Below, piece by piece: positions 1 through 11,301 of a stretch of DNA of 64,000 bases. The DNA lies in contig NC_057814.1 of the NCBI RefSeq assembly GCF_018294505.1, positions 36,645,054-36,709,053 of the forward strand, written 5' to 3'. Position 1 is the first letter of the stretch; each line of letters starts with the position of its first letter. A program made the translations under genes and the position numbers. Below the pieces are notes generated by a model. That model was given only the letters and a program-made list of their open reading frames with translations. It was not told the DNA's origin and made no database searches. The DNA comes from Triticum aestivum. Taxonomy: Eukaryota > Streptophyta > Magnoliopsida > Poales > Poaceae.

Positions 1-181
1 GCGGTACGGCTGGCGCAATGCCGCTCCCCGCTTTGCGTTCGTCAAGAGCGACGTGCCACCGGAATGGGTCCCCAACGACCTGGACCTTGCTGCCGCGTGG
101 GCGCTCGACCGCTCCGTTACGACCGCTGAGACAGCCACCGGGCGCCGCAGCAGGAGGCGGAGCATGGTTGTCCTTGTGTCA
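1..181 (+). pseudogene. unrecognised coding fragment at left edge
   Basis: The reading frame beginning at base 2 is open from the window edge to base 241, and the first 180 bases are GC-rich (about 63 percent by eye) with a protein-like composition (FAFVKSDVPPEWVPND, then an Arg-rich stretch). After about base 180 the sequence turns AT-rich and the protein loses sense. It lies within CACTA element C, opposite in strand to the transposase relic. I do not recognise the family. It could be a captured host exon or part of an unidentified element protein. Confidence 0.25.
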
Positions 182-319
182 AAATTTCATAATCCATATG
201 GATACTTATTTGGGTTCAATTTTTTTGCCAATAGGCGGTGAATTGGTTTTTCAATTTTATCTTTTATTCTGTTCAGCCAAAACCATTGAAAATTTCCCAC
301 AATAATAATCATATGGTTG

Positions 320-1101
320 TCGTAAACCTCGGAAAAGCATGCAATCATTGGGGCATGCATGAATTTTCTCGTAGTCAAGGCCTAAGCCACGGATGATTTG
401 TTGTACCTCATAGTACTTCTTTGGTAGTTGTGCCTGTGGAAGTGCATCAGACAAAACACCAAGTAGCGTTGTAAATGATTCTTGTGACCATCCATGTAAG
501 CATTTCATGTGATACAAGGTGATGAGAAATGACAACTTAGAAAATGCTTTACATCCAGGGTATAACTCTGTGTTTGCATCCTCCAAGAAGCTTGCATACG
601 TATTAGGTTTCTTCCTTGTTTGAGCATCTGCATTCTCATCCTCAACTGAATTAGGTACCATATTCTCAAATTCAACGCATCTAATTCACCATCAGATGTG
701 CTTGATAAAGATTCACAACTGTTAGCCATAGCAAAGACAGCACTTAAGAGTCCTGGCATGTCATCCATCCTTCCATGGTTGCCTTCTCCAACAACATTCC
801 TTGGGATGCCAGGAATAGAAAAATTGCCACTGTTATCTGATACATGAGCAAATGCAAATGATGGTTCACTGTAATCCTCTCCATGGCAAACCCACTTAGT
901 GTAACCTTGAAGAATACCATCACATCTCAAGTGAGTTTTCACTCCATCATAACTCTGCATAGCTTTATTTCGGCAATTTACACAAGGACAGAGAATTCTA
1001 TCACCAGCTGGAACATCATGGAATGCAAAAGACAGAAATTGTTCGACACCATCTTTGTAAGCAGCACTAGCTCTTGGTTGACTCATCCAACCTCGATCCA
1101 T
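320..1101 (-). pseudogene. TNP2-type CACTA transposase, broken N-terminal part (element C)
   Basis: The start ATG is at 1101. The first ~75 residues match the transposase-associated domain (PF13963 type): MDRGWMSQPRASAAYKDGV at the start, then the CPCVNCRN zinc-binding-like motif and a CDGILQGYTKWVCHGE segment. The frame shifts near position 665: a second minus-strand frame continues with NADAQTRKKPNTYASF and ends in KIHACPNDCMLFRG, a hallmark just before the TNP2 core. Homology stops at about 320, so the whole catalytic region and C-terminus are missing. The gene is dead through a frameshift and a 3' truncation. Its N-terminus differs clearly from those of elements A and B, in keeping with the different terminal inverted repeat of element C. 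Confidence 0.8.
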
Positions 1102-2036
1102 CGCCCTTTGATATGCCGAAGTAATTAAACAAAAAAAACATATGTCAGTGTATAACTTCACATGTGTTATTTAAGAGATGAAAGCTGATTTAAATCTTTT
1201 TGCAAGAAAAGCATGGAATACATAGATATTTTAATTCAATGATTGGATCCTAAAATATTTCATCAACCTTGAATTGAAAAACATCAAAAGAAATGTGCCA
1301 TTGTAGGTTTAACTAGTATGCAAAGACGCCACTCAGTTCAATACAATTGCACATATGCTGCCATCTTTCTCCCCCTAATCCCAACTCTGGCTACATCGAA
1401 AGGAAACACACACCACATGAAAAACAAAAATATAAAATAGGACACATGATTGATATTATATATGCAGGGCCTTCAATTATCTAGAAATATTTACTCTTTC
1501 TAATTGCTGTAGGGACTTCTTTCCTTCTGCAAAACTACTAAGATTGTTGGACTATCTAAGTATCCAAACTGAGCATAAAAACCATATAATAGGGTGCTTT
1601 AAAAAACAACTGTGTTAATTTCCCTGCTTTATATCATCATGTTATTGATGATCTTGTGCATCTCAGGTAAGCACCATATACAAAAATCAAGGTACAACAG
1701 AAGGTAAAAAAGGCCAATGATCACAGTCAGTATTATTATATATACAGTTATCACCATACTGGAAATACACTCCTTCCCAATTACAGAAACCTGGAGGATA
1801 TGTGCAGCCACCTGAATGAAAAATGAAAAGCATGTATAAAAGGGCGTTTGCAATGCAATCTAAATAATTAGTGGGCTGCACTGCATACACGTCATATCTA
1901 TTTGTTCTAAGGATAACAGGAAAAGGGATATTAAGTTGGACTGATTAACAAGTCAGATAAGACATCATTGAACAAGAAACAGAGAACATATGTGATGATC
2001 TACAATACTAGATTGAAACTTAAGACCAATTTAACA

Positions 2037-2272
2037 CCCTAGTTTGGTTAAAAGCTTACTTTGCCACAACTAAGCCAAAAGTAGTAATTGTTACCCCTCA
2101 GGACAGAGTGTGGCTTGCCACAAAAGTGTGGCCAAAATATACTCCTTAATCATGTGACTAGTAAAGTCGCAAGCCACAACTGTGTCAGCCAACCGAACAC
2201 TCACTCACCTCAGAAATTATGTGTGCCTAACCATAGGTCTGGCAACATTTGGCTGGAAACCAAACAGTCCCC
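2037..2272. mobile_element. decayed Tourist/Harbinger-like MITE
   Basis: The segment starts with CTAGTTTGGTTAAAAG...TTTGCCAC and ends with GGAAACCAAACAGTCCCC. Its ends are imperfect inverted repeats (CTxTTTGGTT ... TTGCCA). The interior has the alternating TGTGGC/GCCACA words seen in a common grass MITE group with TTTGCCACA repeats. The target duplication could not be defined. The assignment rests on pattern memory only. Confidence 0.4.
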
Positions 2273-2934
2273 AAGTGACTTGCAATTGTTGAAGGGTAGC
2301 CGGTCGCATATTTTTACAAAGTTAGCAAGCAGGGCCTAAGAGAGTAATTATCAAACAGTGCATTCTAATGCACACGATCAGTTGCTGCATGTGTTTACAC
2401 CTTCAGGAAAAGGGGATTTTTAGGATACACTACCACTTGCCTCATTGGCGCATGGTAGGATACGCTGAAAAGACAACTTAGGTGAGTGGCATGTTGCTGA
2501 TTTATTTATAAAAAATCCTGGAAGATTGCAGCTACTTACTTGCATTATGGAAGTTACTGTGCTCTTCAGTGTTATAAGCATGATTCAGCTTCATACATGC
2601 TACATATATTGTTTCAGTACCGAATAGGTTGTCCACTTTACATCCAATGCTTGATACTTCTGGACAAATGGTATGTCTCTCTAGAATTTAAACTCAATTC
2701 TTAATGATACAACAAAATAGATAAAAACATGCCAAAAACTTCAAGAAAAGAGTATGGGATACAAAAGAGGTACTTTCTCGAGTTGAGATTGAAGGCGGGT
2801 TGTTTGAAGCCAAAGGCGGTGGTCCAATCTATGGTTGTTCCAATTTGTGGAGTTGATTCAGTCCAACTGAAACACTGGGTGTTGAAACTTGCAATGAAAT
2901 ATATCTTCCTCTTCTTTTTCTACAAAATGAAATG

Positions 2935-3510
2935 AAATTGATATTAAAATGCATTCCCTTCCAAATCAACAATATGTTATACATATACACAGTCCCCTGC
3001 ATATTCGCTGATACACAATTTTTCAGTTCAAATTTAATTTCATTTTCATCATACACTGATAGGAAGAACAGAAGAGAGAGCTTTCTCAGAAAATACCCCT
3101 GTCCCAGCCTGCTTGCTGTTTGTTGACAGCAAGTCCTGTCCTGGGCGGCAGAGTCCGGCCGAGCAGGCGAGCAGCCCGGGATTGGCAGGAGCAAAGCGCC
3201 AGAGCCGGCGCGGCAGGCGGCGGCCACCGGCAGGAGCAGGCGTGGAGCAGCACGTCCCTAGCGACCAGGCAAAGGGCCGGGGACGACCGAGGAGCGCCGG
3301 AGCAGAGGGGCCAGGGGCAGTCCTTGCGGACGGCATTCACTGGCGGCGGACGCGGCGCACTGGCAGGACTAGTTGCAGGAGGCAGGAGATGGAGTTGGTT
3401 GTTGGAGGCTATGGAGATTGGGAGGGGGCGCATGGGTGGAGGAGGAGCCAGGCCGTCGTCGGCAGCGGCATAGATGGGCGGCTCAGGACGTGGCGGCGGG
3501 TAAGGTGAAG
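2935..3510. other. leader and GC-rich block of element C, no gene recognised
   Basis: Position 3120 onward is strongly GC-rich with overlapping open frames on both strands of low-complexity Arg/Ala/Pro composition. It sits between the transposase start (1101) and the element's 5' terminus (3830), where CACTA elements carry a GC-rich untranslated first exon. I take the frames as composition artefacts. No TATA box in the right place could be fixed with confidence. Confidence 0.3.
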
Positions 3511-3540
3511 GAGGGCGCGCGCTGAGTTCGGTACGTGGGC

Positions 3541-3830
3541 TCGTTTTACTGCATAGATGGGCCCCGTAATTTCCTTTTTCTGCAAAAAAATACTTTGGTT
3601 TTATTATTTATTTGTTAAACTCTTTCATGTATCCTAAAACGTCTCAAAAATCGTCTGTACCTATTTACACATGTAAAAAATAATAAATGATATATACCCT
3701 AAAATTACGATTTGTGACCGTACTTATATCGTCTTAATAAGCATGCCTACGTACTAGATGCTTTCAGTATAGAGACGAATATAAAAGCGTCTTAGAAAAA
3801 ACGTGCCTACTGACATGTTTTGTTGTAGTG
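3541..3830 (-). repeat. 5' subterminal region and terminus of element C
   Basis: This AT-rich stretch ends in the CACTA terminus (minus-strand CACTACAACAAAACATG). It holds several copies, in both orientations, of a short word around CGTCT/AGACG and of GCCTAC/GTAGGC, at irregular spacing. In En/Spm elements such subterminal words bind the element's accessory protein and are needed for transposition. The motif assignment is by inspection. Confidence 0.6.
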
Positions 3831-3874
3831 TGCGTAGGTCGGAATTTTTTTGTTTTCTGCTGCGTTACCCTTCA
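3831..3874 (+). repeat. 3' end of the 5' LTR (44 bp)
   Basis: This copies 11258-11301 base for base except about one position, ends in CA, and is followed one base later by the primer-binding site. It starts exactly where CACTA element C ends. Confidence 0.85.
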
Positions 3875-3875
3875 G

Positions 3876-3888
3876 TGGTATCAGAGCC
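3876..3888 (+). promoter_or_regulatory. primer-binding site (initiator tRNA-Met)
   Basis: TGGTATCAGAGCC is the complement of the 3' end of plant initiator tRNA-Met, the usual primer of plant Copia elements. It lies one base after the LTR end. Confidence 0.9.
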
Positions 3889-6800
3889 GTGCTATGCGTA
3901 GATGCAGGTTGCGGTCTAGAATACATAGAGATGTATGGGTATTGCATAATATAATTAGGTAGTAGATGAGATCTATTGCTGAAAATTATTTATGCGGGTG
4001 ACAGATGAAATCTGTTACCCGATGTTCTTGTTGCTTTCCTAGAATTTGCGTTTTCTCAATCTCGAGAAAGCATGGTGGAATTTGACAAAGTTCTGGCAAT
4101 CCATGATCCTGATTGATCATGGAAGTGCTATCAGTTCTTTGGGTTCTGCCGTAGTCAAAAGAAAGATGAAATTCGCAGACGACAGGGCAATGCAGATATG
4201 ATCTGCACGGGGGTCATGCATATGACGAAGTTTAGTATGGGGTTCGAGATTTTATTGTCTCGTGCTTCATACACCCTGCAAAGTTAATCTGGCGACATGA
4301 ACTATCATACTTGATGATGAACATTGGTCACTGCGGTTTAAGTCAAAACCTTAGAAGCTACGTAAAATAAATTTTGCATAAACCGATTAGAGGCGTCTAA
4401 CTTGGTTTTGCAGGATGTGCATGTGATGTGGTATAGCAGTGCTCATACTAATTCGATTATGTATGAGATGACTATATGATGTAATTTGATTAACATGACC
4501 TGCGTGTCATGATTCGGCATGATGGCTGGAGCCATATGATTGCACTTTAATGACCTGCGTGTCAACCTTTTTGTAATGCATTATTTTGTTAGCTATAGAG
4601 ATAACAATATTATCTGGTGCATTGACAAGGTGGTGGCAATCTTCGCGAAGGTGAACACCGACGCGAATGCCGAAGACGAAGAAATGAAATACTTCTCCGT
4701 CAGAAAGGGCTATACCATATCATGCTATTATGAATTGCCTGAGATGTTTATCCCTTATGATGCACCCTTCTTGATTGCGCGGTAGTCGATTTTATTAGGG
4801 TGATCTCTCACTTAAAATATCAAGTAGTTAGTGTTCTCCCAAGTGTAGCACCGTCACGGCACCTATCTTTTCGGGGTGCGCCATGGATGCATGGGTACGA
4901 ACGATTAGAGAAGTGTGAGGCGGGTGAGGTCAGACCTCGCAGCAAGATCACTTGGTTGTCTTGACGTTCATGGCAGGATCGTCCTGAGCTCGGAACACAC
5001 GCATCGAAAGATGAGCAAGAGTCACATAGAGATGTGATCGGCAAGTTGGCCTACCGATTAAAATTCCCGTTATGAGATGATGATTCTATGGCGATGAATT
5101 GAAGTCTGGATCTTGTATCACTCAAAATTAATTGTGAGAGATATTGATTTGAGTGGGAGCGCACTGTTGAATTAACATGTTTAATTCTCAGTGCAATTAA
5201 TTATGAACACTGTCTAAGTGTTTCTTGCATAATAGTTGTAGAATAATGGCTCGCATTTCCACCTTCCCTATTAAAATTGAATAGCTGTTAAATATCTGGT
5301 TAAAACTTTACGATTGGTAACGTAATATGAGGATTGTCCTCAAAAGTGCCGAGAAGGACTTTGTCCTATCGCATGCTTTCCGTATCCTCCCGCTAATGCT
5401 ATGGATCATGTGACTCTCGTCCTTCGATCCAAAAGCTAGAATTCTGTTACGGTCAAGTGGAATATGTTTGCTTCCATGAAACCCAAACTTCGAAAGTTGG
5501 GATAGTTATATGATATTCATGGAACTGAAAATTATTTTCAGATACAAACAAAGCAATGTTTGTTTGCAAGTATTAGTAAAAGTGTTTACTATGCATTTAA
5601 CTGTTGGGAAAGGGATCTAGAAGAACGCCTGTTATATAATGAAAGGTGAATAAAACAACAACTTAAAGAGAAAGGAAGTGTCCAAAGGGTGTTAGTATGA
5701 CTTACACGCCTAGGAAGTCCGGGGCTAATGCCACTCTTAAGTTGGGTGCTTCTTCTGAGAGTAGGAGAAATACTAAAAGTTAAACTGTTAGAAGTATAAA
5801 GGCAAAAGGAAAGAAGACTGGAATATCCAGCTCATGTATGAATGTCATACAAGTTTTTGATGTATAGAAGGCTGGTCAAAGATATAGTTCTTGCGAATTA
5901 TGGTTTAACATGTTAATCACTAATTCTTGGGTATTGTGAGTTCATCACAAAATTGCCCGCTTGATTGCATTCTGTTGCAACTCGATGTAAGAACTACTAT
6001 GGCTTGAAAGACTAGCTAGAAATGAGGTTAAGGTATACATAGGGAACATAGTAAATGTTACTATACCTTCCATCGGTGTATTGCCGTCTGTATTTATTTT
6101 CATAATTCATTTAGGGTTTTACAAACTCTATCCCATTGCATAAGGTATCTTGCAAGAAGGTTGTTCATAAGAGAACTTTTTATGTTCGATGTTATGAATA
6201 ACACAAGGGCCATACTTTCATTATAAATGAGATGTATGTTATGAATATTGATAATAATACAATGCCTCTGGGTTTACTTTCGTAATTCATTTTAGAGTTT
6301 CATTCACTCTAGCCCATTGCACAATGTTTGTTGCAAAAGAGTTGTTCATAAAAACAACAATTGTCGTTAAGTATTATGAATAACATGAAGGGCCATGCTT
6401 CCATCCAAGATGGCATGTATGTTATGAATATTGATGGTAATATGATACATCCATAACACTGACGCTAAATGTCACAAGACTAAAAGAATACCACACAAGT
6501 GTGGCACTACATTTGGTCACATTGGAGAGACCCGCATGGAAAATTCCATTATGATGGATTTTGAAGTCTTTTTGATTTTGAATCATCTGACACTTGCAAC
6601 TTTCCTCCGAAAAGTGAAGTGACTAAAATACCGTTCACAGGCCATAAGGAACGAACAACAAACTTATTAGTGATCATACATTTGATGTGTGTAGTCCGAT
6701 AAGTGTTGTTAGTGGTGGATTTATTTATCTTCAGAAATGACTCAAGTAGATATATGGATATTTACTTGATGAGACGTAAGTCTGGATCTTTTGAAATCAT

Positions 6801-9127
6801 TCGAAAGGTTCTCAAAAATGAAGTAGAAGTTATTGTAACAAGAAAATTATGTTTCTGCAATTTGATTGCACAAAGGAATATTTGAGTTACATGTTTAGCG
6901 AATGTCTGATGAGTTGTGAAAGGGGTTTCATAACTTGCACCTCCCGGAACACCACTGCAAGTGGAAAGTCTGTGGAGATGTAATCAAACCATTTATGACA
7001 TGGTAAGGTCAAAGATGACATAAATAAATTTGTCATTATCCCTTTTAAAGTGATGCTTTAGAGACTGCGGCTTTTACACTGAAAAGAGCTACATCGGGTC
7101 TGTTGAAATGAAGCCGTGGTATGGTACGCCCAACCATGTTATATCTTTTCTTAACATTTGGAAAATGGGGCTTGTGTAAAAGGTTACAAACCTATTCCAA
7201 ATCAGACAAGTGCTACTTTGTAGGTTATACCAAAATGTTGGGTATTCCTCCCTCACTATACCGAGGCAAATAGTTTTGCCGCGAAATCGTGTGCTTTTAA
7301 AAAGAATGGTTCTTTCAAAAAGGTGAGTGGGAGAATAGTGCAACTCGACGAGATAAACAGTATCTACGTCATCAGATCAAAGGAAAGAGACCTTGGAAGT
7401 AATTCCAGAGTTTCCTACTGCGACTGATACAGAAGTCTCTACAATAAAATGTATGAACTTCGGTCGAACTTGCAGCTGAACCACGTAGGCAAGGCTCGTG
7501 CAAACCTCTCAAGTGCGCAAACGAGATATTGTTGTTAGACAACATTATACCTACGATACACAAGGAAGCGTTGATGGGCCCTGACTCCGGAATTGGCTAA
7601 ATGCCAATACAACCCGAGTTAGTTTCCATATAAGTGATTCAAGATTTAAACCTTGATACACCTTTCGGAAGACTTAGAGTCTAACGAATATTTATGGAAC
7701 TTAAAACTGATACGGATAAAAATGGTTTATCCATAAAGCTCGACTTGTTGAAATAACAAGTTCAAGAGTTGACTACGATGAGGTTGTTTTCATCGTAGCG
7801 ATGCTTAAAGTCGGTTCGGGTTGAACTAGCAATTAATACATATTTCAATCATGAGATATGAAACATGGATGATAAAAGGATTTCCATCTGATGGAAATGA
7901 AAGCTAGGACTTGTATATGATACAGTCCAAAGTAATTTGTCGATCCAGAGGATGCTAGTAGGTATGCAAACTTCAGAGTTCCAGCAATGGACAGAAGAGA
8001 GCAAAATGGAGTTGGAATCTTCGTGTTTTGATGAAATGGTCAAAGGGGTTTTGATTTCATCAATGGGTAATGAAGATGCTTGTAATTCAAGAAAGTAAGT
8101 GGGAGCGTAATAATATTTCTAAAAACCTTATGTGCTTGGCACATTGGTAATTGGAAATAAATTTCTTCACACGAATTAGGACTTCATTTGAAAATAGTTT
8201 TTCGATGAAGTGCTTAGGCTAAATAGCCTCAATATTAGGCATGATGATCTATGGAGATAGATTTACCTAATGGGGCTAAGCAATGAATATATATTGACAA
8301 GATGCTAAAACCTTTTAGCATTTAAAACGCCAAGGAGTGATTCTTGCCAAAGTCACATGGAAAGAGTTTTTGCAAGACTCGGTGTCCCAAAACACTGATG
8401 AGTAAAATACATGATGCAGATTCCACAGACTTTTGTGTTTGGATTAATCATGTATTCCATGGTATGTAAAACAACCAGATATGTCCAATACTCCCAAGGT
8501 GTTGCGAGTATGGATACCAAAGTGATCAAATTACTGATCATGGGACAACAGTGAAAGATGTCACAGAGTACTAGAGTAAGTACTGATGACATGGTTTTCT
8601 CGCAAGTAGAGATCATGAAGAGTTCGTTGTAAAATGTTACATCGATACAGTCTTCATCTTTTCTCCATGCGATTTTCGATTTAAATTAAGGGTTTGGTGT
8701 AACACACAATGTGGTGGCACAGTTAGTTGGAATTTGTTCAAACTAGTTACTGTGGCGAATTCTATAACAAGGGCTAAGTATGTTGACGCTTTAGAAGCGA
8801 CAAAGAAGATGTTGAATCATATAGTTCATTCATGGACTTAGTATAGTTCCAAGATGGCTTTTGACAATGGGACACTACTGCAGGTAGTTGCTCCATAACT
8901 CAGTCTGAGGAATCGAGGTTCGACCTGTGATTCGCATACATACAAAGCCAAGTCCACACAAAATATGAATTTTGTGAAAACGTGAAAACGCGAGGACATG
9001 CAAAGATACACACGGAACTGAAGTCGTCAGATCCGTTGGACATCAGGCTATACCACAAGCGAAGCATATTTACACCGGTGTGCCACAGGTGTGAAGTGCA
9101 TTAGCATAAGCTAGATTATTGTGTCTA
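3889..9127 (+). pseudogene. degenerate Copia gag-pol region
   Basis: No long frame survives, but scattered blocks match Copia polyprotein in the right order. Around 6705-6780 a block reads DSSRYMDIYLMRRKSGSFE, resembling the integrase core segment DLSRYGYVYLMKHKSETFE of the intact Copia copy in element B. At 7095-7300 a block contains SDKCYFVGYTK, as in the domain after integrase. Near 7700-7760 and 8220-8300 there are weak reverse-transcriptase-like stretches. Many stops and frameshifts and large losses show that this copy has long been without coding constraint. Remaining stretches such as 4858-5040 hold nothing I recognise. Confidence 0.7.
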
Positions 9128-9130
9128 GTG

Positions 9131-9142
9131 CAAGTGGGAGTC
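9131..9142 (+). promoter_or_regulatory. polypurine tract
   Basis: CAAGTGGGAGTC lies directly before the 3' LTR and matches the tract before the 3' LTR of the second Copia element (34473-34484) except near its end. It primes plus-strand synthesis. Confidence 0.8.
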
Positions 9143-11301
9143 TGTAGGAGATATGCCCTAGAGGCAATAATAAATGTTATTGATTATCTCCCTATTCATA
9201 ATTATGTTTATGTTCCATGCTATAACTGCTGTGGTTCCCGAGCCCGTATATCCATAAAGGCTCTGGGGAGAATCCATATGCACGTGTGGAATAATAAACG
9301 GAAAAATGTATTCCTAGTCGTGCCTCTAAGACTAGCTCAAGTGTTGCATGATGATTATGTTTTCCCAATCATGGGCATGTCTATGCCAAGCAACTTTGAG
9401 GGCACAATGTCAGGAAGGACATTTGTGTTGAATCGACCCGAATTGATGTTATGCTATGAGATACATTCGTCACAAGTTAATGGTTTATAGCACAGAGATA
9501 GTTAATGTTTGCATAATTCCTTAGACCATGAGAGTATCGGGTTTCTTCATGCTTGGTTCATGAACTTTGGGGTTTGTTAAACGTCATCCGTAACTGGATG
9601 GCTATTACGGCGGCTTACGGGTTCATGGGAAAGTATGTTAAGTAACTTGATAGCTCGAGATTGGGATTTGCTCCTCCGACGATGGAGAGATATACTCGGG
9701 CCCTCTCGGTGTTACGGTGTCCATCATCGTCTGGCCAGACACTTTGTGATTTGATCACGGGGATGCCGGAACACGAAACGAGAAAAGAGAACAAAACCGG
9801 TAATGAGGTAACTTGCATAGTGGACAAAGTGTTGGCCCACGGGGATGCAATAAATCTCACCTCGGGTGTTTGTGATATATCGTGAAGCAACAGGAATAGC
9901 TCACCTCAACTGGAGGTTCACTCGAATATTCATTCGTGTGGGTATAGGGGTCAATATGGGTGTCCACGGCTTCGATGTTGATCATTGATCGGAAGGGGTT
10001 CCAGGTCATGTCTATACTTCACCGAACCTATAGGGTCACACGCTTAAGGGTCATCTATCTGCTGAATACTAGACAGGGAGTCTGAGAGAAAATCACCGAA
10101 AAAGTTTCGGACAGCGGAATCGTACCGCAGAGAGAGGTCACCGGATGAGTTTCGGTGAAACCAAAAAAGTTGTTTCGGGGTATGGCATTAAGTCAAAATG
10201 GTTTCGGCACATGCCTGATAATTCTTGGAGGGTGCCAGAATCATTCTGGAAACTTTTTGGAATTTTCAGAAATAAAAACCGAAAATGTTTCGGAGCTGCC
10301 GGTACCGCTTTGGCTGTTTTTCGCAGATGAAGTTCACTAATCTGAAATTGTTTCAGAACGAATCCAAAATCATTTTAGTGGGCACTGGAATTATTCTAAG
10401 ACCCACAGAAATATTTTCGGATTTAGTGGACGCGAAAAATTGTCTTCATGAATAGTGAAAACGCATTCTTGTTTGCTTTTCGCAGATGAAAATCACTAAA
10501 CCAAAATTGTTTCGGAACGCGTTGAAAATTATTTTAGTGGGTACTGGAAATGTTCTGATCCCACATAAATATTTTCAGTTCGAACGGACGCTGAAAAATG
10601 TCGTCATGAATAGTGAAAGTGCTTTTTGCTTGGCTTCTTGGAGAAGCCACCTTGAGGGCCTTTTTGGTATTTCCCCCCTTGGCTTCTTGGAGAAGCCACC
10701 CTTGGGCTTGGCCTATATAGAGGGGTGGAGGGGGCTGCCTAAAGGATCATCCCTTCTCACATACAAGTGCCATGCATGATCTGGCTTCTCTCTCCCTCCC
10801 AGCGAAATAGTTTCGTAGAGCCGAAAGGCTGTTTGGGTTCCGGTGGGAACTAGTTCTGGACGGCGAAGCCCTGCCGGATAGATGACACCGTATGCGTGCA
10901 ACTCTGTAGAGAGATCATAGTTTCGGTCTTAGTTCGTGAATGCCTCCCGAAGGGCTGTCCGTGTGACCATCCGAGTTTCGAAGGTCCTCCCGAAGGGCTG
11001 TCCGAGTGACCGTTCGAGTTTCGAAGGTCCTCCCGAAGGGCTGTCCGCGACACCGTCCGGGGGGCTGTTCGACCGCCTCTCGGAGGGCTGTCTGAGGAGC
11101 AGATGAGGGTATACATCCTCGCGGTTGGGAGGTTGTAAATCCTAGATGCGGGGATCTGCACCGCCGATCGTCATCGACTCTACTTCCCGCTGCGCTACGA
11201 GTCGGTAACGAAAAAGATCAAACCTTGTATGCAGTCTCCATAGTGGTCCTGGGCTGGTGCGTAGGTCGGAAATTTTTTGTTTTCTGCTGCGTTACCCTTC
11301 A
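9143..11301 (+). repeat. 3' LTR of the decayed Copia element
   Basis: It begins TGTAGGAGATATGCCCTAGA and ends CGTTACCCTTCA, so it has TG...CA ends, and is 2159 bp long. A TATA-like CCTATATAGAGG lies at about 10709. Two tandem duplications sit inside: a ~162-bp unit beginning TTCGCAGATGAA at about 10319 and again at 10481, and a 43-bp unit starting at 10943, 10986 and 11029 (CCTCCCGAAGGGCTGTCCG). Its first 30 bases resemble the LTR of the Copia in element B, but the rest is quite different. Confidence 0.85.
10943..11075. repeat. 43-bp tandem repeat in the LTR, about three copies
   Basis: Units start at 10943, 10986 and 11029, exactly 43 bp apart, each with CCTCCCGAAGGGCTGTCCG; the third diverges after ~20 bases. 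Confidence 0.85.

Larger units (their letters stand above)
1..3830 (-). mobile_element. CACTA (En/Spm) element C, right-hand part
   Basis: The right terminus reads GACATGTTTTGTTGTAGTG on the plus strand, so on the minus strand the element starts CACTACAACAAAACATG, a CACTA-type end. Behind it lie short repeated motifs built on GTCT and AGACG, as in CACTA subterminal regions, and further in a minus-strand TNP2 relic. The right end is therefore the 5' end. The left end is outside the window. The terminus is followed directly by TGC and then the last part of a Copia LTR, so the element probably inserted into that LTR, with TGC as half of a 3-bp target duplication. The stretches 1102-2036 and 2273-2934 are AT-rich, look intronic or leader-like, and hold nothing I recognise. 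Confidence 0.7.
3831..11301 (+). mobile_element. decayed Copia LTR retrotransposon inside element A
   Basis: The 44 bp at 3831-3874 are nearly identical (about one mismatch) to the last 44 bp of the 3' LTR (11258-11301). A tRNA-iMet type primer-binding site follows at 3876, and a polypurine tract precedes the full 3' LTR at 9143. The 3' LTR is followed without a gap by element A ORF2 sequence (CATCCACCATCACCC on the plus strand), so the element inserted into that gene. The rest of the 5' LTR was split off by CACTA element C and lies beyond the left edge. The interior is riddled with stops. Confidence 0.85.
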
